This document shows positions 1-12,683 of a DNA stretch of 64,000 nt, one piece after another. The DNA is taken from assembly GCA_943737045.1 (NCBI GenBank), contig CALSFV010000008.1, forward strand, positions 434,001 through 498,000, read 5' to 3'. Origin of the DNA: Parapristionchus giblindavisi. Lineage: Eukaryota; Nematoda; Chromadorea; Rhabditida; Diplogasteridae. A model generated the notes under the pieces. That model ran no database searches and was not told where the DNA came from. It saw only the letters and a list, made by a program, of their open reading frames with translations. A program made the position numbers and the translations under genes. Numbering within the stretch: the stretch's first letter is position 1; the number at the start of each line of letters is the position of its first letter.

Positions 1-271
1 CACTCCGTCTCATTTTGATACTCCCCTCGGAAACCATCGAAATCCAGCCATCTCTCTCGATGAAGGTGAGAGTGATTGGCTGATCTCGTTTCTGGCTCGC
101 AAGGAGGACATCTCAGTGACGTGAGTGTGGCTCGGTCTCTCTCGATTGGCCATGCGCTACTACATGATCTCTCACTCGCAAAGGCTCTTCTCCATTCTCA
201 CGAAAAAAAAAAACAATTTTTTTTTCACCAATACTAGGAATTACATGAAATGATGAATAATTATTGTACCA
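1..271. other. 3' flank of the retroelement remnant
   Basis: No gene is seen here. The stretch lies just beyond the stop codon of the minus-strand retroelement ORF and contains an A-run followed by a T-run near 205-226. It could be the start of a long terminal repeat, but the partner repeat is not in the window, so this cannot be tested. Confidence 0.3.
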
Positions 272-1549
272 CTACTGCTTCTTCTTCTTGAGCCTCTCTG
301 ATCGTCGAAGAGGTGGGCTGGGTGTTGCTGCTGGTGTAGTCGATGTAGACGACGTTGAGGGGATGAGGGTGGATGGGAGATCGGACGGTCCTCGTTTGTA
401 GAGTCTCATCTGGTCTTTGTGGTATGTTCTTCGTGTTGTTGGGTTCATTTCGATCTCCACTTGGCTTCCGATGACCTTTGTGACAATGTACGGTCCATCG
501 AGCCGGGCTGTCAGCTTATTTCTTACGAGAGGGCGTGACAGTAGCACTTCGTCTCCTTCTTGGATCTCCTTCTTCTTGATGAGATGATTCTTCTCGTATT
601 GGATCTTCTGTTGGAGTGAAGCCTTCTCCATGTTCTGCTCGATCGTCTCGCTGATTCTTATCAAGGCGAGCTTGACTCTCTCAGAGTATTCCTCGAGGCT
701 GGTTGATGTGACTGAAGCAGGAATGTTGAGGTCTTCAAATGTGATGGTTGATGAATCGATGGGTGTTACATGGTAGATGGGGATCTCTGTCAGCATCTCA
801 ATGGATGGAGGTTGGATGGAGATGTAGACTTCTTCTTTTCCATTCGGTGGAAATCGTGCTTCTCTTGAGACTGATGCGACCGTTGATATTCTTGAAAAGT
901 ATGGTCGACTGTCCTTGGTGAGAAGGGGGATGGTGGAACTTCCTAATGTGAGTGTGCCATTCATTGGAGATAGGACTGATTTGATTCCTCTTTTCTCAAG
1001 GATCGTGATGAAGTCGAATCCGAGAAGAGCGTTGGCAGGGCAGGCATTGTTCTGTGAGACGAGGAATGGGTATTGCACTTCATGGTCACCGATGCGAACA
1101 ATCATGTCCGCTTCTCCTAGGAAAGAGAATGCAGATTTGTTGGCGGCGATACCGGTGATAGATGTTGGTCTGTCGATCTTTCTTCCGATCTTGTGAAGAG
1201 TCGATTCGGTGAGGTAAGTGCAGGCTGCTCCTGTATCCCATAAAGCAGTCACTACTCGATCGTTCAGTGTTACTGGGACATGAGGTAGATTTTGTCCTAC
1301 AGCAACAGCGTAGATTGGGATGAATGATGGTATCGATGTTGTTGGACATTCATTACGACGATATCGATGTGGTGGCATATAATACGGTTCCATCTCCATT
1401 TCTTCTTTCTCATCCACAACGGCGGGTGCACTGGGATCTGTCTCTTCCGTCCGTACGGGGTGGATACCAACTGCTGTGGCGGCAGCTCTCAGTAAGTAGA
1501 TCTTCATTCCTACTACTGCTACAGCGCCAATGAGAAGAAGTATTGCCAC
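272..1549 (-). CDS. Retroelement-derived ORF: membrane segment, retropepsin-like domain, integrase-type tail
   Basis: This is a 425-codon open frame. Residues 1-25 are a hydrophobic, membrane-spanning-like segment. Around residue 105 there is an aspartyl-protease active-site motif, DTGA, in a hydrophobic context (ALWDTGAACTYL). About 65 residues later ALLGFDF fits the second conserved retropepsin motif. Near residues 340-376 a GDEVLL...KLTARLDGPYIV stretch resembles the GPY/F module that ends LTR-retrotransposon integrases. The tail is Ser/Thr/Pro-rich and ends in Lys/Arg. No reverse transcriptase, RNase H or integrase core is present, and a membrane segment before the protease is not the normal gag-pol-env order. 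It is either an internally deleted or rearranged LTR element (Ty3 or Pao type) or a retained single-ORF derivative. The domain calls rest on motifs only. Confidence 0.6.
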   Translation of the reverse strand: MAILLLIGAVAVVGMKIYLLRAAATAVGIHPVRTEETDPSAPAVVDEKEEMEMEPYYMPPHRYRRNECPTTSIPSFIPIYAVAVGQNLPHVPVTLNDRVVTALWDTGAACTYLTESTLHKIGRKIDRPTSITGIAANKSAFSFLGEADMIVRIGDHEVQYPFLVSQNNACPANALLGFDFITILEKRGIKSVLSPMNGTLTLGSSTIPLLTKDSRPYFSRISTVASVSREARFPPNGKEEVYISIQPPSIEMLTEIPIYHVTPIDSSTITFEDLNIPASVTSTSLEEYSERVKLALIRISETIEQNMEKASLQQKIQYEKNHLIKKKEIQEGDEVLLSRPLVRNKLTARLDGPYIVTKVIGSQVEIEMNPTTRRTYHKDQMRLYKRGPSDLPSTLIPSTSSTSTTPAATPSPPLRRSERLKKKKQ

Positions 1550-1878
1550 AGGGGTGTTCCGAACGAGATGATGTAGGTAAGATATCCTCTGGCCATATCC
1601 TTTGCAGTATCCTTCAGGAATTCGGTGGTTTCGTTGAATCCTATATCTCCGAATGAGAAATCCATGGATTGAGCGAATTGAAGTGGGAGGGGTGGTGGAG
1701 GTGGTAGTGGTGGTGGTGGTTGATCCAGTCTCCTTCTTCTATTCGGCGGTTCCATCGTGATCCTACATCCAAAGGAGTGATCCTCTTCCGATTGTTCGGC
1801 CCCAGAGATCGATCCTACTTCCAAATTGTTCGGTCCGTCGTCCAATGAAGTGATCCAATGTTCGGCCCCTGAAAACAT
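1519..1878 (-). pseudogene. Env-like stem region upstream of the retroelement ORF, in another frame
   Basis: A 119-codon minus-strand frame lies directly upstream of the protease-containing ORF and overlaps its first 31 bases in a different frame. It has a proline-rich stretch, then an amphipathic segment (FNETTEFLKDTAKDMARG) leading toward the hydrophobic segment that opens the next ORF. That resembles the pre-membrane stem of an envelope-type glycoprotein followed by its anchor, split here by a frame change. Nothing else of an Env ectodomain lies upstream, so the element is truncated. The Env reading is inferred from layout, not from a recognised signature. Confidence 0.35.
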
Positions 1879-4800
1879 ATAGATTATTTTCCGTGGTCAA
1901 GATCTCGAAGATAAGATAAGATAGCAAGAAGGCAAAGAAAGATTAATGAACAGCGTGGGTAGGGAAGATGCAAGAGGACTAGGGGTAGGAGGATGTTAAA
2001 CTACGTGAAGAAGACTAGGGGTAGAAGGTTGGGGTAGGAGGTTAGTAAACTATTACACAGCAAAAATTGAGAGAGAGAGAAACTGGATGTTTTCGAAGTT
2101 TTTTTTTTGCAATATTCTTATTTAGACCTTTTTTCCAACTGACGGACATAGATACGGTTTTATTAATATACAGAAAAAGGGTTAGGACTTGCACCTGAAC
2201 ACGAAAGTGCCCACGAAGGTGGCCGTTTAGAATAGAGAGGGGAGAAGCAAGGAGTGAGTAAGAACCAGACGACGTGTTATATGTGGTACATAACGAATAT
2301 ACAAACAAGGCTCCCGAAGGATTTCACTATCACCTTGTTTCAAAAGCATTATGATACCAACGCGTACAAAATACAAGAGAAGATTCGCTCATAGAACACG
2401 CGTATAAATTAATGTATTGTATGGGTTACGGCAAACACTGGCTCTCTGCAGAAGTAGTCATCAGATCAAAAGTAAAGATTGGTTTTCAGAGACTTTACAA
2501 CGAGAGAATTTAGGTACCAGTGATTCAAGTGGTCGTGGTAGCATGATTGGTGCATATCACGCTTCAAACATACTCAAGCCAAAAAAATTGTTAAATACTG
2601 TTTTCCTATTATAGAATTGTTAGGGGGTAAGAGTGCCGGGAAAACAGATCTCATGCGAGAAAGCCTACTGATGGATAATGTGAGACAATAATAATCCCCT
2701 AATAAATAGTCATAGACGATTTATTAAATATAAAAGAGAAACAAATGTGAAACCAATGAATAGAACCCAATAATGTGAAATTACGGCCATCAGCAGGTAT
2801 AACAACGAAATATTGCACAAACAAGGCGAGTCAATAGTAACGGCACTCGAGAAAAACCAGCATAAAATAAATAAATAAAGAAATAAAGAAACGAAACGAA
2901 ACGAAAAAAAATTAGCTGGGAAAACACAACTTGCAGTCAGTTAGAAAAAAATTAAATTATAGTTTCACTCTTAGTAATGTTACATGCAACCTTTCACTAT
3001 TGAGGTGATCAGCAACGATAGGATTAGTCAGATGCTGGAGGTAAAAAGAGTGAGTAGAAAATGAAAGCAATAAAACATTAGCGGTTAGTACAAGGGGCAA
3101 TGAAAACTGGGGGAGATAGTACCGGGACCTCCACGAAATATGCCTCTCCCAATCACATTATGACAATGGTTCTCTGAATACGGGAGAGACATATCACAAT
3201 GCCGGAACCCCAGATTGGAATGTTTTAAACGAACACGCATGACAACTATACATCTAATTTATTCACAGCACGCAATAACTACAATCATGGTCTAAATAGG
3301 AATAGAATGGAGGGGCGAAACATAAAAGATAAGATACTAAAAATCAGGGGTCAGAGCAAGAGGTGTAAACCACCTCTTGCTTGGGCAGAATCTCTCTCTC
3401 TGGAAAGAGAGGAGAGAGGGAGTTGTAATGAGGGGGGGGGTTCAATCTCTGTCGCTATCTACTTGGAAACAAACTAGACTAAGTATATTAATACATTACA
3501 GACTACTAGCAGTGCTAGGGGATCCATAAATTGTTTTACTTGCGAGCGTTTTATACTTTTAGCCCGGGAAGAGCATTTCGCTAGCGTGGAAGGTCGCTGC
3601 GCGCCCATCCGCCTCAATTACCCTTTGAGAAGAGATGTGCTGCCATAAAATGAACGTTTTCCTGCTCAGAATGACTCAAAACAACTTGTTTCATCATTCT
3701 TAGCACGAAAAAAATGCCTTGGAACACGTTTTCTGTGTCTGTAAAAATCAGCAAAAGATTTGGATCGAACCGGGGTTCGAACCCGCTCGGTATTTTTAGA
3801 GCGGTACCTCTTTACCTCGGCGCCTCGAATGATTTTGCTTATTTTATTTATTTATTTATCGTACATCGCAAGGGTGTTTCAACAAGTACAAAGTGTTCGA
3901 GTGCAAAAAAATATGTGAAAGAATAAAATTATTAAAAGAGAGGTGGATGGGGGAGGGGGGGAAGGTGAGAGATCAATTGATTTACTAAACATAGTAATAT
4001 TAACAGTAACATAGTAACATGATACAACGGATGTCTTTGTGATATGTTATTTCAATGTTAATTGTTTTCAATTATGACTGATTTCTCTAATAAATGTATC
4101 TTATCTAACATTAGTTTTGACATTGTACTTCATCATTCCTTGAAGAGAAAGAGAGAGAGAGAGAGAGTGAGGAAGGTTGGGGGGGGGGGCTCTCACTCGT
4201 TCTTTGTTGTTCAAATGTAACTCTGTTCGCTCAGAGTTTTCTAACATCTCCATTTCGTGAAGTTGCCAGATGTTAGTCTCACTTCTCCTTTTTTCTCTCC
4301 CTGTCTGTTCACGAAAGGGCGTGTGGGAGTGAGAGAGCGGATGATGAGCAGTCGCGCGGAGTTGGGGCGCTCGCATCTCGATGGCGGAAATCTCGGCTAT
4401 AAGAGCAGGTAGGCCTTCACTTCCAAAAACATAAATGTTCAAAAACATTATAAGAAATATTATAAAGATTAATTAACATTACTGAAACGTTTTTTTCCAC
4501 GTGGAAAAGCAAAATATGGATTTTTTCAAAATTTTCGGAACATGGTGATTTTGTGTTTCAAATAACTGTCATATATGGGTATTTTGAGCTCGTAATGTTT
4601 TTTCGGATGTTTTTGAGTCATTTAAGCTCCTTTGCTGTTTCTTGATAAAGGAATAAGCCGTTCTTTCCTTTGACAGGTCCGAGGTCGCGTTACTAAAATC
4701 AACGCTTAATTGTTTTGCATTTCTCAAATCCTCTGAAACTTGGGTCATTTTTAGACACATATGAGTGCAACAAAACACGCATAGAATAAAAGTGCACTTT

Positions 4801-5191
4801 TTCTGATTAGGAAAGTTACGTAACTTTATCATAAAACCGACCGCCCCGCACCGGCGCATGGTCGACAAATGACGTCATCAAATGGGAAATGTTGCCCAAG
4901 ATCTCCTCTTTCTATCCTTTTTTTGAAAAATTTTCTATCATTATTTTGAACCGAGTTATGATCATTTTTCTGACGCACACTCGAGCCAAAAATACCGTAC
5001 CTGCCAACTTTGACCTACCGCTACTCGAAAATGAGAGCAGATATGCAAATTCGGCCAACGCAGTTCGATAGAGCATCGTTCAAAGTACTTAATCTGAATT
5101 TTTCAGGGGGTCGAAATTTCTACCGCCGGGGGGTGGTCGAATCTCTGGCGATTCCTCTCATATATTCTTTTCTGGTATATTGCTTTTTTAG
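1879..5191. other. Intergenic, no convincing gene
   Basis: All frames are short and lack paired splice sites or recognisable domains. The stretch holds an A-rich patch (2870-2950), short G-runs (3432-3440, 4180-4189), a GA/CT microsatellite (4147-4166), a small hairpin around 3356-3382 (GCAAGAGGTG and its complement), and one tRNA-like sequence listed separately. Confidence 0.5.
3752..3835 (-). other. tRNA-like sequence (Pol III A/B-box type)
   Basis: Read on the minus strand, an A-box-like GGCGCCGAGGTAAAGAGG is followed about 25 bases later by a good B-box, GGGTTCGAACCCC, which can form a T-arm. No full acceptor stem can be drawn, so this is a tRNA-derived repeat piece rather than a functional tRNA. 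Confidence 0.4.
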
Positions 5192-6545
5192 GTTCTAACG
5201 TTCGCGGTCATTTTTCTAATATCTATTGTAGCACATATCAGATATGAATTATACAATACAGTTAAGCATTTTTTCTAATAGTTTCCGAAATAATCATTAA
5301 CAAAATATTCAGATTTCACAATCAATTCGATCTGTCAAAATGAAGAGTCAAGCATTAAACGTGCTTCTCATTTTTGCTCAATTTTTATTATTATAATGCC
5401 TTTTAAACCTATTTCATCAAAGTGTTTAATATTTTAGTTGATCCTTCCAATCGTTCTCATCATCCTTCCAATGTGGACGTTGGGTGTTGCTCTCGCGACT
5501 GGAATCATTCATTTCGGTTGGTAAAGATCATGCTACTCCGGTATTTTTTGCTCGAGGGGCACATCGTTGAGAGGCCAAATCTCGCGGGGTACACCGCGAG
5601 GTGCACCACGGTGTGGAAGGGACGGTGTGCCTCGCGGGGTGGATAACAAATCTCGCGCTCCGGTATTTTTTGCTCGCGGGGCACCCCGTTGAGAGGACAA
5701 ATCTCGCGAGGTACACCGCGAGGTGCACCACGGTGTGGAAGTGACGGCGTGCCTCGCGGGGTGGACATCAAATCTCGCGGGGCACACCGTCCCTCCTGCC
5801 CCGCGAGGCACGCCGTCGTCCACCTCGCGGGGCACCCCGTCTAGAGGCTGCAGCTCGCGAGGTACCCCGTCTAAGTGTTCTACCCCGCGGTGTACCTCGC
5901 GAGGTACACCACGGGATTGAACGGTGTGCCCCGCGAGTAAAAAATACCGGAGCGGGGCACACCGTCCCTCCTGCCCCGCGAGGCACGCCGTCGTCCACCT
6001 CGCGGGGCACCCCGTCTAGAGGTAGCAGCTCGCGATGTACCCCGTCTAAGTGTTCTACCCCGCGATGTACCTCGCGGCGTACACCACAAGATTGAACGGT
6101 GTGCCCCATGAGTACTCCGGTATTTTTTACTCGCAACGGTGTGCCCCGCGAGCAAAAAATACCGGAGTAAAAAATACCGGAGTATAACAAACATCAGTCT
6201 CAATGTTGTAGCACAGCGAATAGAGGAAAAGTGTGTCTCTGTTTAAAAGAATATATCAATAATGAATATAATATATGAATATAATATAATCAATATTTCC
6301 CTTGTCAGAGATCTGCCTGGCTGCTTATCATTGCCTACAGTTACACTCTATTGCACATAATGTAGCACTACAGTCGATAACTCCCAACTATCGGAAGTTC
6401 ATTCGTAGATTCTTCACGCGAATTCTCACGCTGCACAACTTCAGAGGTAATCACTCTCAGCTGTTTAGAAAAATACTTCTGATTTGGATAGAACATATTA
6501 TCTGTTGGAACAGGTCTTTCAAATTATTTACATTTTATCAAGCCT
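5192..6545 (+). pseudogene. Chemoreceptor gene copy C (srh/str-like 7TM), 3' half only
   Basis: Four exons match the last four of copies A and B: 5192-5260 (TM5, VLTFAVIFLISIVAHIRYE), 5313-5372 (third cytoplasmic loop, ISQSIRSVKMKSQALNVLLI), 5438-5516 (TM6, LILPIVLIILPMWTLGVALA) and 6309-6545 (TM7 and tail, HSIAHNVALQSITPNYRKF). The pattern is typical of nematode-specific serpentine receptors, G-protein-coupled receptors of sensory neurons; the exact class (srh-like) is inferred from these motifs. The five upstream exons are absent. The exon ending at 5372 has lost the CAG/GT donor seen in A and B through a small deletion. The last intron carries a GC-rich insertion at 5536-6182. These defects argue for a dead 5'-truncated copy. 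Confidence 0.65.
5536..6182. mobile_element. GC-rich 647-bp TIR element inserted at TA
   Basis: The ends are inverted copies of CTCCGGTATTTTTTGCTCG, flanked on each side by TA. The interior is a mosaic of GC-rich partial palindromes (CTCGCGGGGCAC, CCCCGCGAG, GGTACACCGCGAGG) repeated directly and inverted, with two large blocks (about 5764-5935 and 5953-6120) nearly duplicated. There is no transposase. It sits in the last intron of receptor copy C. The equivalent intron of copy B (near 25595-25620) has matching flanks and no insert, so this is a real insertion. Confidence 0.75.
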
Positions 6546-6576
6546 AATATAACAGTAAAAACATTCCCGACTTCCT

Positions 6577-6915
6577 TTAAAGAAAGAGTGTCTGTGCAAA
6601 TGCATAGCATATCTATTATGCAAAGACAAGTGATATGCAAGAAATTAGCACGACCATTCATCATTCCCGTAGCGCAGTGGCAAGAGGGCTCACTAGTAAG
6701 CGTAATGTCGCGGGTTCGAAACCTATTGCTGAACTTTTCTATTTTAAAAATTTCGCGCCTTTGCCTGTACAATCAAGTATGATTCATTCATGATTTTTGC
6801 GATCAATAAGCTGAATTAGCATAAAATAATTTATGTATGGTATGCAGAATAACTTTTGCTATCTTTCTGTCTTTACAGTTTGTTCACGAAAATATTGCTC
6901 GGACTCCACCTTTAA
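6577..6915 (+). mobile_element. tRNA-like TTAA element, copy a
   Basis: One of a family of elements of about 350 bp ending in TTAAAGGTGG-type inverted repeats. Within it, 6668-6722 reads as tRNA-like: A-box TAGCGCAGTGG and B-box GGGTTCGAAACC. The 3' half (GATTCATTCATGATT ... TTCTGTCTTTACAG) is shared with copies at 12684, 14281 and 27097. The left end is degraded. Its right TTAA is also the left TTAA of the next small element. Confidence 0.6.
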
Positions 6916-7040
6916 AGGGAGCGTAACCTCTCTCAATGGTCTCTTCGATGCGCAATGCTCACTCGTTGTTTGAGAACAGAGAAATAGTGTGCGCAATGAA
7001 TAGGCCTTCCCCCCATTGAGAGAGGTTACGCTCCCTTTAA
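6912..7040. mobile_element. 129-bp MITE with perfect 28-bp inverted ends
   Basis: Starts TTAAAGGGAGCGTAACCTCT and ends with its exact complement; the inverted repeat is 28 bp including TTAA at each end. There is no coding capacity. TTAA termini are typical of piggyBac-like target preference, an inference only. A related half-copy occurs at about 21498-21542. Confidence 0.75.
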
Positions 7041-8656
7041 GTACACAAGCCAGAAAAAAAACAACAATTGATATCGTATACAGGTGCTAAACAGAGCTTT
7101 AAATAATTTATTAACTACATTTTTGCAGACTCTTTCTTCAATATCAACCACGTCCGAAAAATGATAAGACTTCAGTCTTGATGATTTAAAAAAAAACAAC
7201 CTTTCGGTACGATAGTACAAGTTTTAGACATTGTGAAAAAAATAACCTTTATCCATCCACTGATGAAATGTTTTTCTTTGTTGTGCCGGAAATAATGCAA
7301 ATTAGAGAAAATGGTTTAAAATAAATTGTTTATCTATTCAATTTGTATAAATGAATTATACGCAGTTCATATTCTAAAAACTTAATTTTTAGATGTTCAG
7401 TGGTGTTCTTACCCCAATGTGGCATAGTAAATTATGTATTCAACCATTTTCTTGCATGTGTTCTAATATGTAATGATAATTGTGTACCCGCATAATAAAG
7501 TATTGTTATTAATATGATACATTTTCTCAGATTGATATCACAGCCAAGCATGTAGGGATCACAAAAAAGAGGTGAATAATCTTTGATCTTTGACTTTTGG
7601 TCTTTGGTCATCTGTTTTTGTTTGTCTAAATATAGGCATTTCAGCGCAAAAAGTCAACTGAAACAGAGATTTAATAAAAATATACTCTCACAATCAGATT
7701 ATTCTCATATTTAATCTCATCTAGCCTGTCTCCTCCAGCAAAAAAAAAGAGTTCGAGGACAGCCCGGAATACGCTTCTATTTATTGAGCGTATAAAAATC
7801 ACATGTTTTATTTGTAGAAGAGACTTTCTTGTTTTGCATGGTTCAGAAACTGTGCCGATCTCTTTTATTGCGCGCATAGGTGAGAGGCAGCGGAGAGACA
7901 ATCGAGAGTTGGGCGAGATCTAGCCTTTGAGTGAGTTCCGTTCTTTGGAGCACAGTGTCATTTTCTTATTCAAGTATGTATTTTATACGCACAATATCGT
8001 CGATTCAAAAAATTCTTCAAGAAGACATGAGGTGATGAATGTGCGATGGCCACAAGGCGATTCCTTAACACCTATCGGATAATTTTTAAAATATAGATGT
8101 ATTGTTTTTTTTCCTCTTCATAGAATGATTGTTCTGGAAGTGTTTTGTACACGTGCATTTATTGTAGGCTGGCTTTGTCAAATTTTCCTTTATATTGAGA
8201 AACATAATATTATATAGTCCTCCTAAACGTTTAAAAATTAAAATTTTTAAATTTACATAAATACACAACTGACAGCTTAATCGTTCAAGGGAAGTTATGA
8301 GTGAAAATGGAATGGTAAGCATGCTTGAAGATTTGAAATACGAAAATAAAAATTGAAATATTTATGTCAACAGTACAGTTTCCAATTACCGGCACAACAA
8401 AAGAGAAGAAGAACAACATCAAAGAAGTCATTAACTGTGACTTGATAATATTTTTGTTTCGGTCACAATGACTCAAACTTATGCTCATGTAGGGAAAATC
8501 CATAAGAGTGGAGTCTCGTCACTTTTCGCACAGTATATCGACCGCTGTTGCTGATATTGAATAAACAATCTGCAAAAATGTAGTTGATAAATTTAAAGCT
8601 CTGCTATCAATGGTCTATATACGACCATGCGCAACACTGTGACAACTTTTTCAAAT
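7041..8656. other. Intergenic between receptor copies C and A
   Basis: AT-rich sequence with short A/T runs and no exon-like frame or splice pair recognised. Nothing else was identified. Confidence 0.45.
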
Positions 8657-9730
8657 CTAGTAAAATCTCAACGAACCTTCGTAATTGTTCAGTCTGAGAA
8701 CTCGGGTGAAGAATCTACGAATGAACTTGCGATAGTTTGGAGTTATCGACTGTAGTGCAACATTATGTGCGATAGAGTGTAATTGTACGCAATAATATGC
8801 TACTAAACAGATTTCTGAAAAATGGAGGATATTCATTAATGAAAAAACATTTTTATTCCTCTGTTGCTCACTATGCTACAATATTTTATTGTATTTTGAT
8901 ATATCACTGTATATTTCATAATATTTGCATTGTATTATGATCTTTCACCTACCGAAAGGTATGCTTCCCGTAGCGAGAGCTACACCCAACGTCCACAATG
9001 GAAGAATTATGAACAGGATCGGAAGGACCAACTAAAGGCATTGAAAAATCATATTAATTCAATTCAATTATGTATCTTATCAGCACATTAAATGCAGATG
9101 GAAAAATCATAATGCTTATGAAAATTTAGCAAAAACCTGAATGAGAAGAACATTTAATGCTTGAGTCTTCATTTTAACGGTTCGTATTGATTGTGAAATC
9201 TTAATGTTTTGAATATATTATAGTACGGTAAGTGCTCATGAAATTATTATGATTTTTCGAGAAAAAAATACTCAACTGTATTGTACAATTCATATCGGAT
9301 ATGCGCTACAATAGTTATTAGAAAAATCACCGAGAACGTTATAACCTTAAAAAATCAAATATATCGCCCCATCTCAAAAAAAGAATGTAACAGAGGGCCA
9401 CTACCACAAAATATATGGCCTATAGATAATCTCGAAAAAAATTCAAGTTCACAAGCAATTCGCGCTACTTCATTTACAATAATATAGACTAATAGTATAA
9501 GGAAAAAGCGTACGAGTGAGAAAAAATGCTTCCTTGAAGATGTCATCAAACCAATGGGGGCATGGAGTGAAAGGTCTAACACAATAACAATATAAAAACA
9601 AGTAAAATGAATCTGTAAAATATCAAAGCTTACTGAGATTCCCAACAAGAAAACTGTCTTCATTTCTTCAGCATCAAACATTACATAGAATCCTCTTTCT
9701 TTGATCCAAGTGAGATTGTATTGATACTGC

Positions 9731-9974
<244 letters not shown>

Positions 9975-10770
9975 TTTTTTTGTCAAAAAGGACATCCAAC
10001 ACTCACTACATCAATTCGCCGATCGGAGCCTTCCGTATCATAGTTCTTACATGCTAGGAGTATACCCGGCATGCTATAGTATACGAACATGCCGACTTTA
10101 ACAATAAACAGTGTTCGCTGCAATAAAAATATTGAATTTTGGCTGTAACGGAATACAATTCACCGAATTATAATTACCAAAGAATTGACTCTTTTTTATT
10201 GAATTGTAAAGTTGAATTATGAGATTTATTCAAATCCTATAGTAAACACAGCTGCTGACATATTGTCATATGTTTTTTGGCAAGCAGAGAAGAGATTAGG
10301 GGCAATATTGGTGAATTTCAATAGTGTCGTAACACATAACTCTGAGAAAGAACATGTACTCTTCGAAGAATGTAAAGAAAGTAATGAACGAATGTACTCG
10401 CTTTGTCGATAATCCAGAAGCTCGATTTTGAAATGATATTTTGATGGCGATACAGCAGTATAATTAGTATACAAACTCCGATATGGGCAATCAGAAGGAT
10501 CGTAATGGCCTAAAATCTAGATCTTAGAATTAGTGTAAAATACAGTAATATGCAATGCCTGTAATACATTTGCTACTACATTACTTGATCATTACTTCAC
10601 CAGGTATCGTCGGTCGGCATTGAATGTATAAAAATCAATTGGTTTCTTTGTCCGCATGACCAAATCAGCGCGGCGAAGGTCAGACGGGTTAGGTAGAGAG
10701 GTAATCGAGAGTTAGGCAAGGGAGTGCATGCGAGCGTTGTTTCGGTATTTGCATAGAGGTTGTCTTTATC

Positions 10771-10886
<116 letters not shown>

Positions 10887-10959
10887 ATCGACATGCTCAG
10901 CATGAAACAATACAGGTTTAGAAAAAGCAGAAACAATGGATAACTGAACACTCTCGATA

Positions 10960-12093
10960 TCACGCCTGTCACGAGAGAATCGAGCTGAGTATGGGAAAAA
11001 GTGAAAATGGTGAAATGAGTTAGGACCATTTTTGGATATCTCTAGACATGCCTTACCAGCCCCCAAAGTCTCATTACGCAATTTTCATTTCGGAGCTCAA
11101 TACACCAGTTCGTTAAGGAGAAGTCCCAACTTTGAGCACGAATTTATCGCTTCTGGTGTGTTTTAGCGAAAAACTGTCATAAGAGTGACCCCCGCTCTTT
11201 TTTCGAGCTCTATCGATCTAAACAAACCAGAGGTCATGAAAATGATTCTGAACAGAGCTTCACTTCGAAGCAAATAACTCAAAAATTTAGGAAAAGGGGA
11301 TGCTCTTCTTCCAGTATGTTATTAAGTTTTTCATGCGCTTTCGAATGAGGGGTTTGCGAAAAAAATACGTTAATGCGTTCGTATGGTTCACCCCCTTGGA
11401 AATTTCCTGATGATTTGAAGTCATTTTCGCTACCCACAATCTCTCATTTCGCACACTCTCTCGCCCATTCCTTTTTATTCCATTCCATTCCTATCTTCAC
11501 CGCACGGTCTCGAGCGCGCGGTGCGGAATGAAACATATCGTTTTCACCCTTTCTCTCCCCCTATTTCTTTCACTCTCCGGCGAGATTGTGCAAAACGAGA
11601 GATTGTGGGTGGCGAAAATGACTTCAAATCAACAGGAAATTTCCAAGGGGATGAACCATACGAACGCATTAACGTATTTTTTTCGCAAACCCCTTATTCG
11701 AAAGCGCATGAACAACTGAATAACATACTGGAAGAAGAGCACCCCCTTTTCCTAAATTTTTGAGTTATTTGCTTCGAAGTGAAGTTCTGTTCAGAATCAT
11801 TTTCATGTCCTCTGGTTTTTTTTAGATCGATAGATCTAGAAAAAAGAGTGGGGGTCACTCTTGTGACACTTTTCCGCTAAAACGCACCAGAATCGAGAAA
11901 TTCGTGCTCAAAGTTAGGACTTCACCTTACTGAACCGGTGTATTGAGCCCCAAAATGAAAATTGAACAACGAGACTTTGGGGGCTGGTAGGGCATACCTG
12001 GAGATATCCAAAAATGGTCCTAACTCATTTCACCATTTTTGCATTTTTCCCATTTTTTGTTAATTTAGCTCGATTCTCTCGTGACAGGCGTGA
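10960..12093. mobile_element. Foldback element, 1.13 kb, TA-flanked
   Basis: Ends TCACGCCTGTCACGAGAG and its complement, with TA on both sides (10958-10959, 12094-12095). The two arms are imperfect inverted copies of one another over most of the length, for example CCAGCCCCCAAAGTCT at 11057 against AGACTTTGGGGGCTGG near 11972. There is no transposase frame. It lies in intron 2 of receptor copy A. Confidence 0.8.
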
Positions 12094-12599
12094 TATAGCT
12101 AGATGATTGAAAGAGGGTAATATTGGGCAAGATACTGCATGTACTTGTTTTACTGACAACGCTGTCGTTTTACGAATTGCTTTGTAGCTTGTAAAAGAAT
12201 GGATATGTATGTACTTACAAACATATATTGATAGGGGATTTTGTATTGACAGAAGATTCCGATGCAGTACCAGCAAACTGCGGGGAACAACGGGAAACCG
12301 ATTATCAACACACCGAAGTTGAAATCATTTAAAGTCATGAGAACCTTGGTAGAAAATGATTAATTGTGACTGTTCGTGTTCATTTGCTTACCTGGATGGA
12401 CAATAAGTATTTTCGAAATGTTGCCTGATTTGGTGGAGTCTCTTTTAGCAGACAAATGAATGATATGATGTTGAGAATGGTCGATATGATGTATATGACA
12501 TGGTCGTAGCACAGTAGCGCGCTTTGTAATTCGAGTGAGATATAGAAGGAGTTCATATCTTAGTACATGCAAGGGAATTATGAATCAGGAATTTGAGCG

Positions 12600-12683
12600 C
12601 GAAAATATTTTATTTGTGGTATGCCGAATAACTTGTACTATCGTTCTGTCTTCACCGTTTAGTCACGAAAACCTCCTTTAACA
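12600..12683 (+). mobile_element. Right-end fragment of the tRNA-like TTAA element family
   Basis: Matches the last 85 bases of the family (GGTATGCCGAATAACTT ... TCACGAAAACCTCCTTTAA). It abuts the full copy starting at 12684, suggesting one inserted at the end of another. Confidence 0.5.

Noticed and set aside
4101..4448. 115-codon minus frame
   Set aside because: Contains the GA/CT microsatellite and a poly-G run; no motif or splice support.
5505..6203. Several Arg/Pro/Gly-rich frames in the GC-rich island
   Set aside because: They arise from the palindromic repeats of a non-coding element; no frame is favoured.
6660..6740. Genuine tRNA gene
   Set aside because: A and B boxes are present but no complete acceptor stem; part of a repeated TTAA element. 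The same applies to the other tRNA-like sites.
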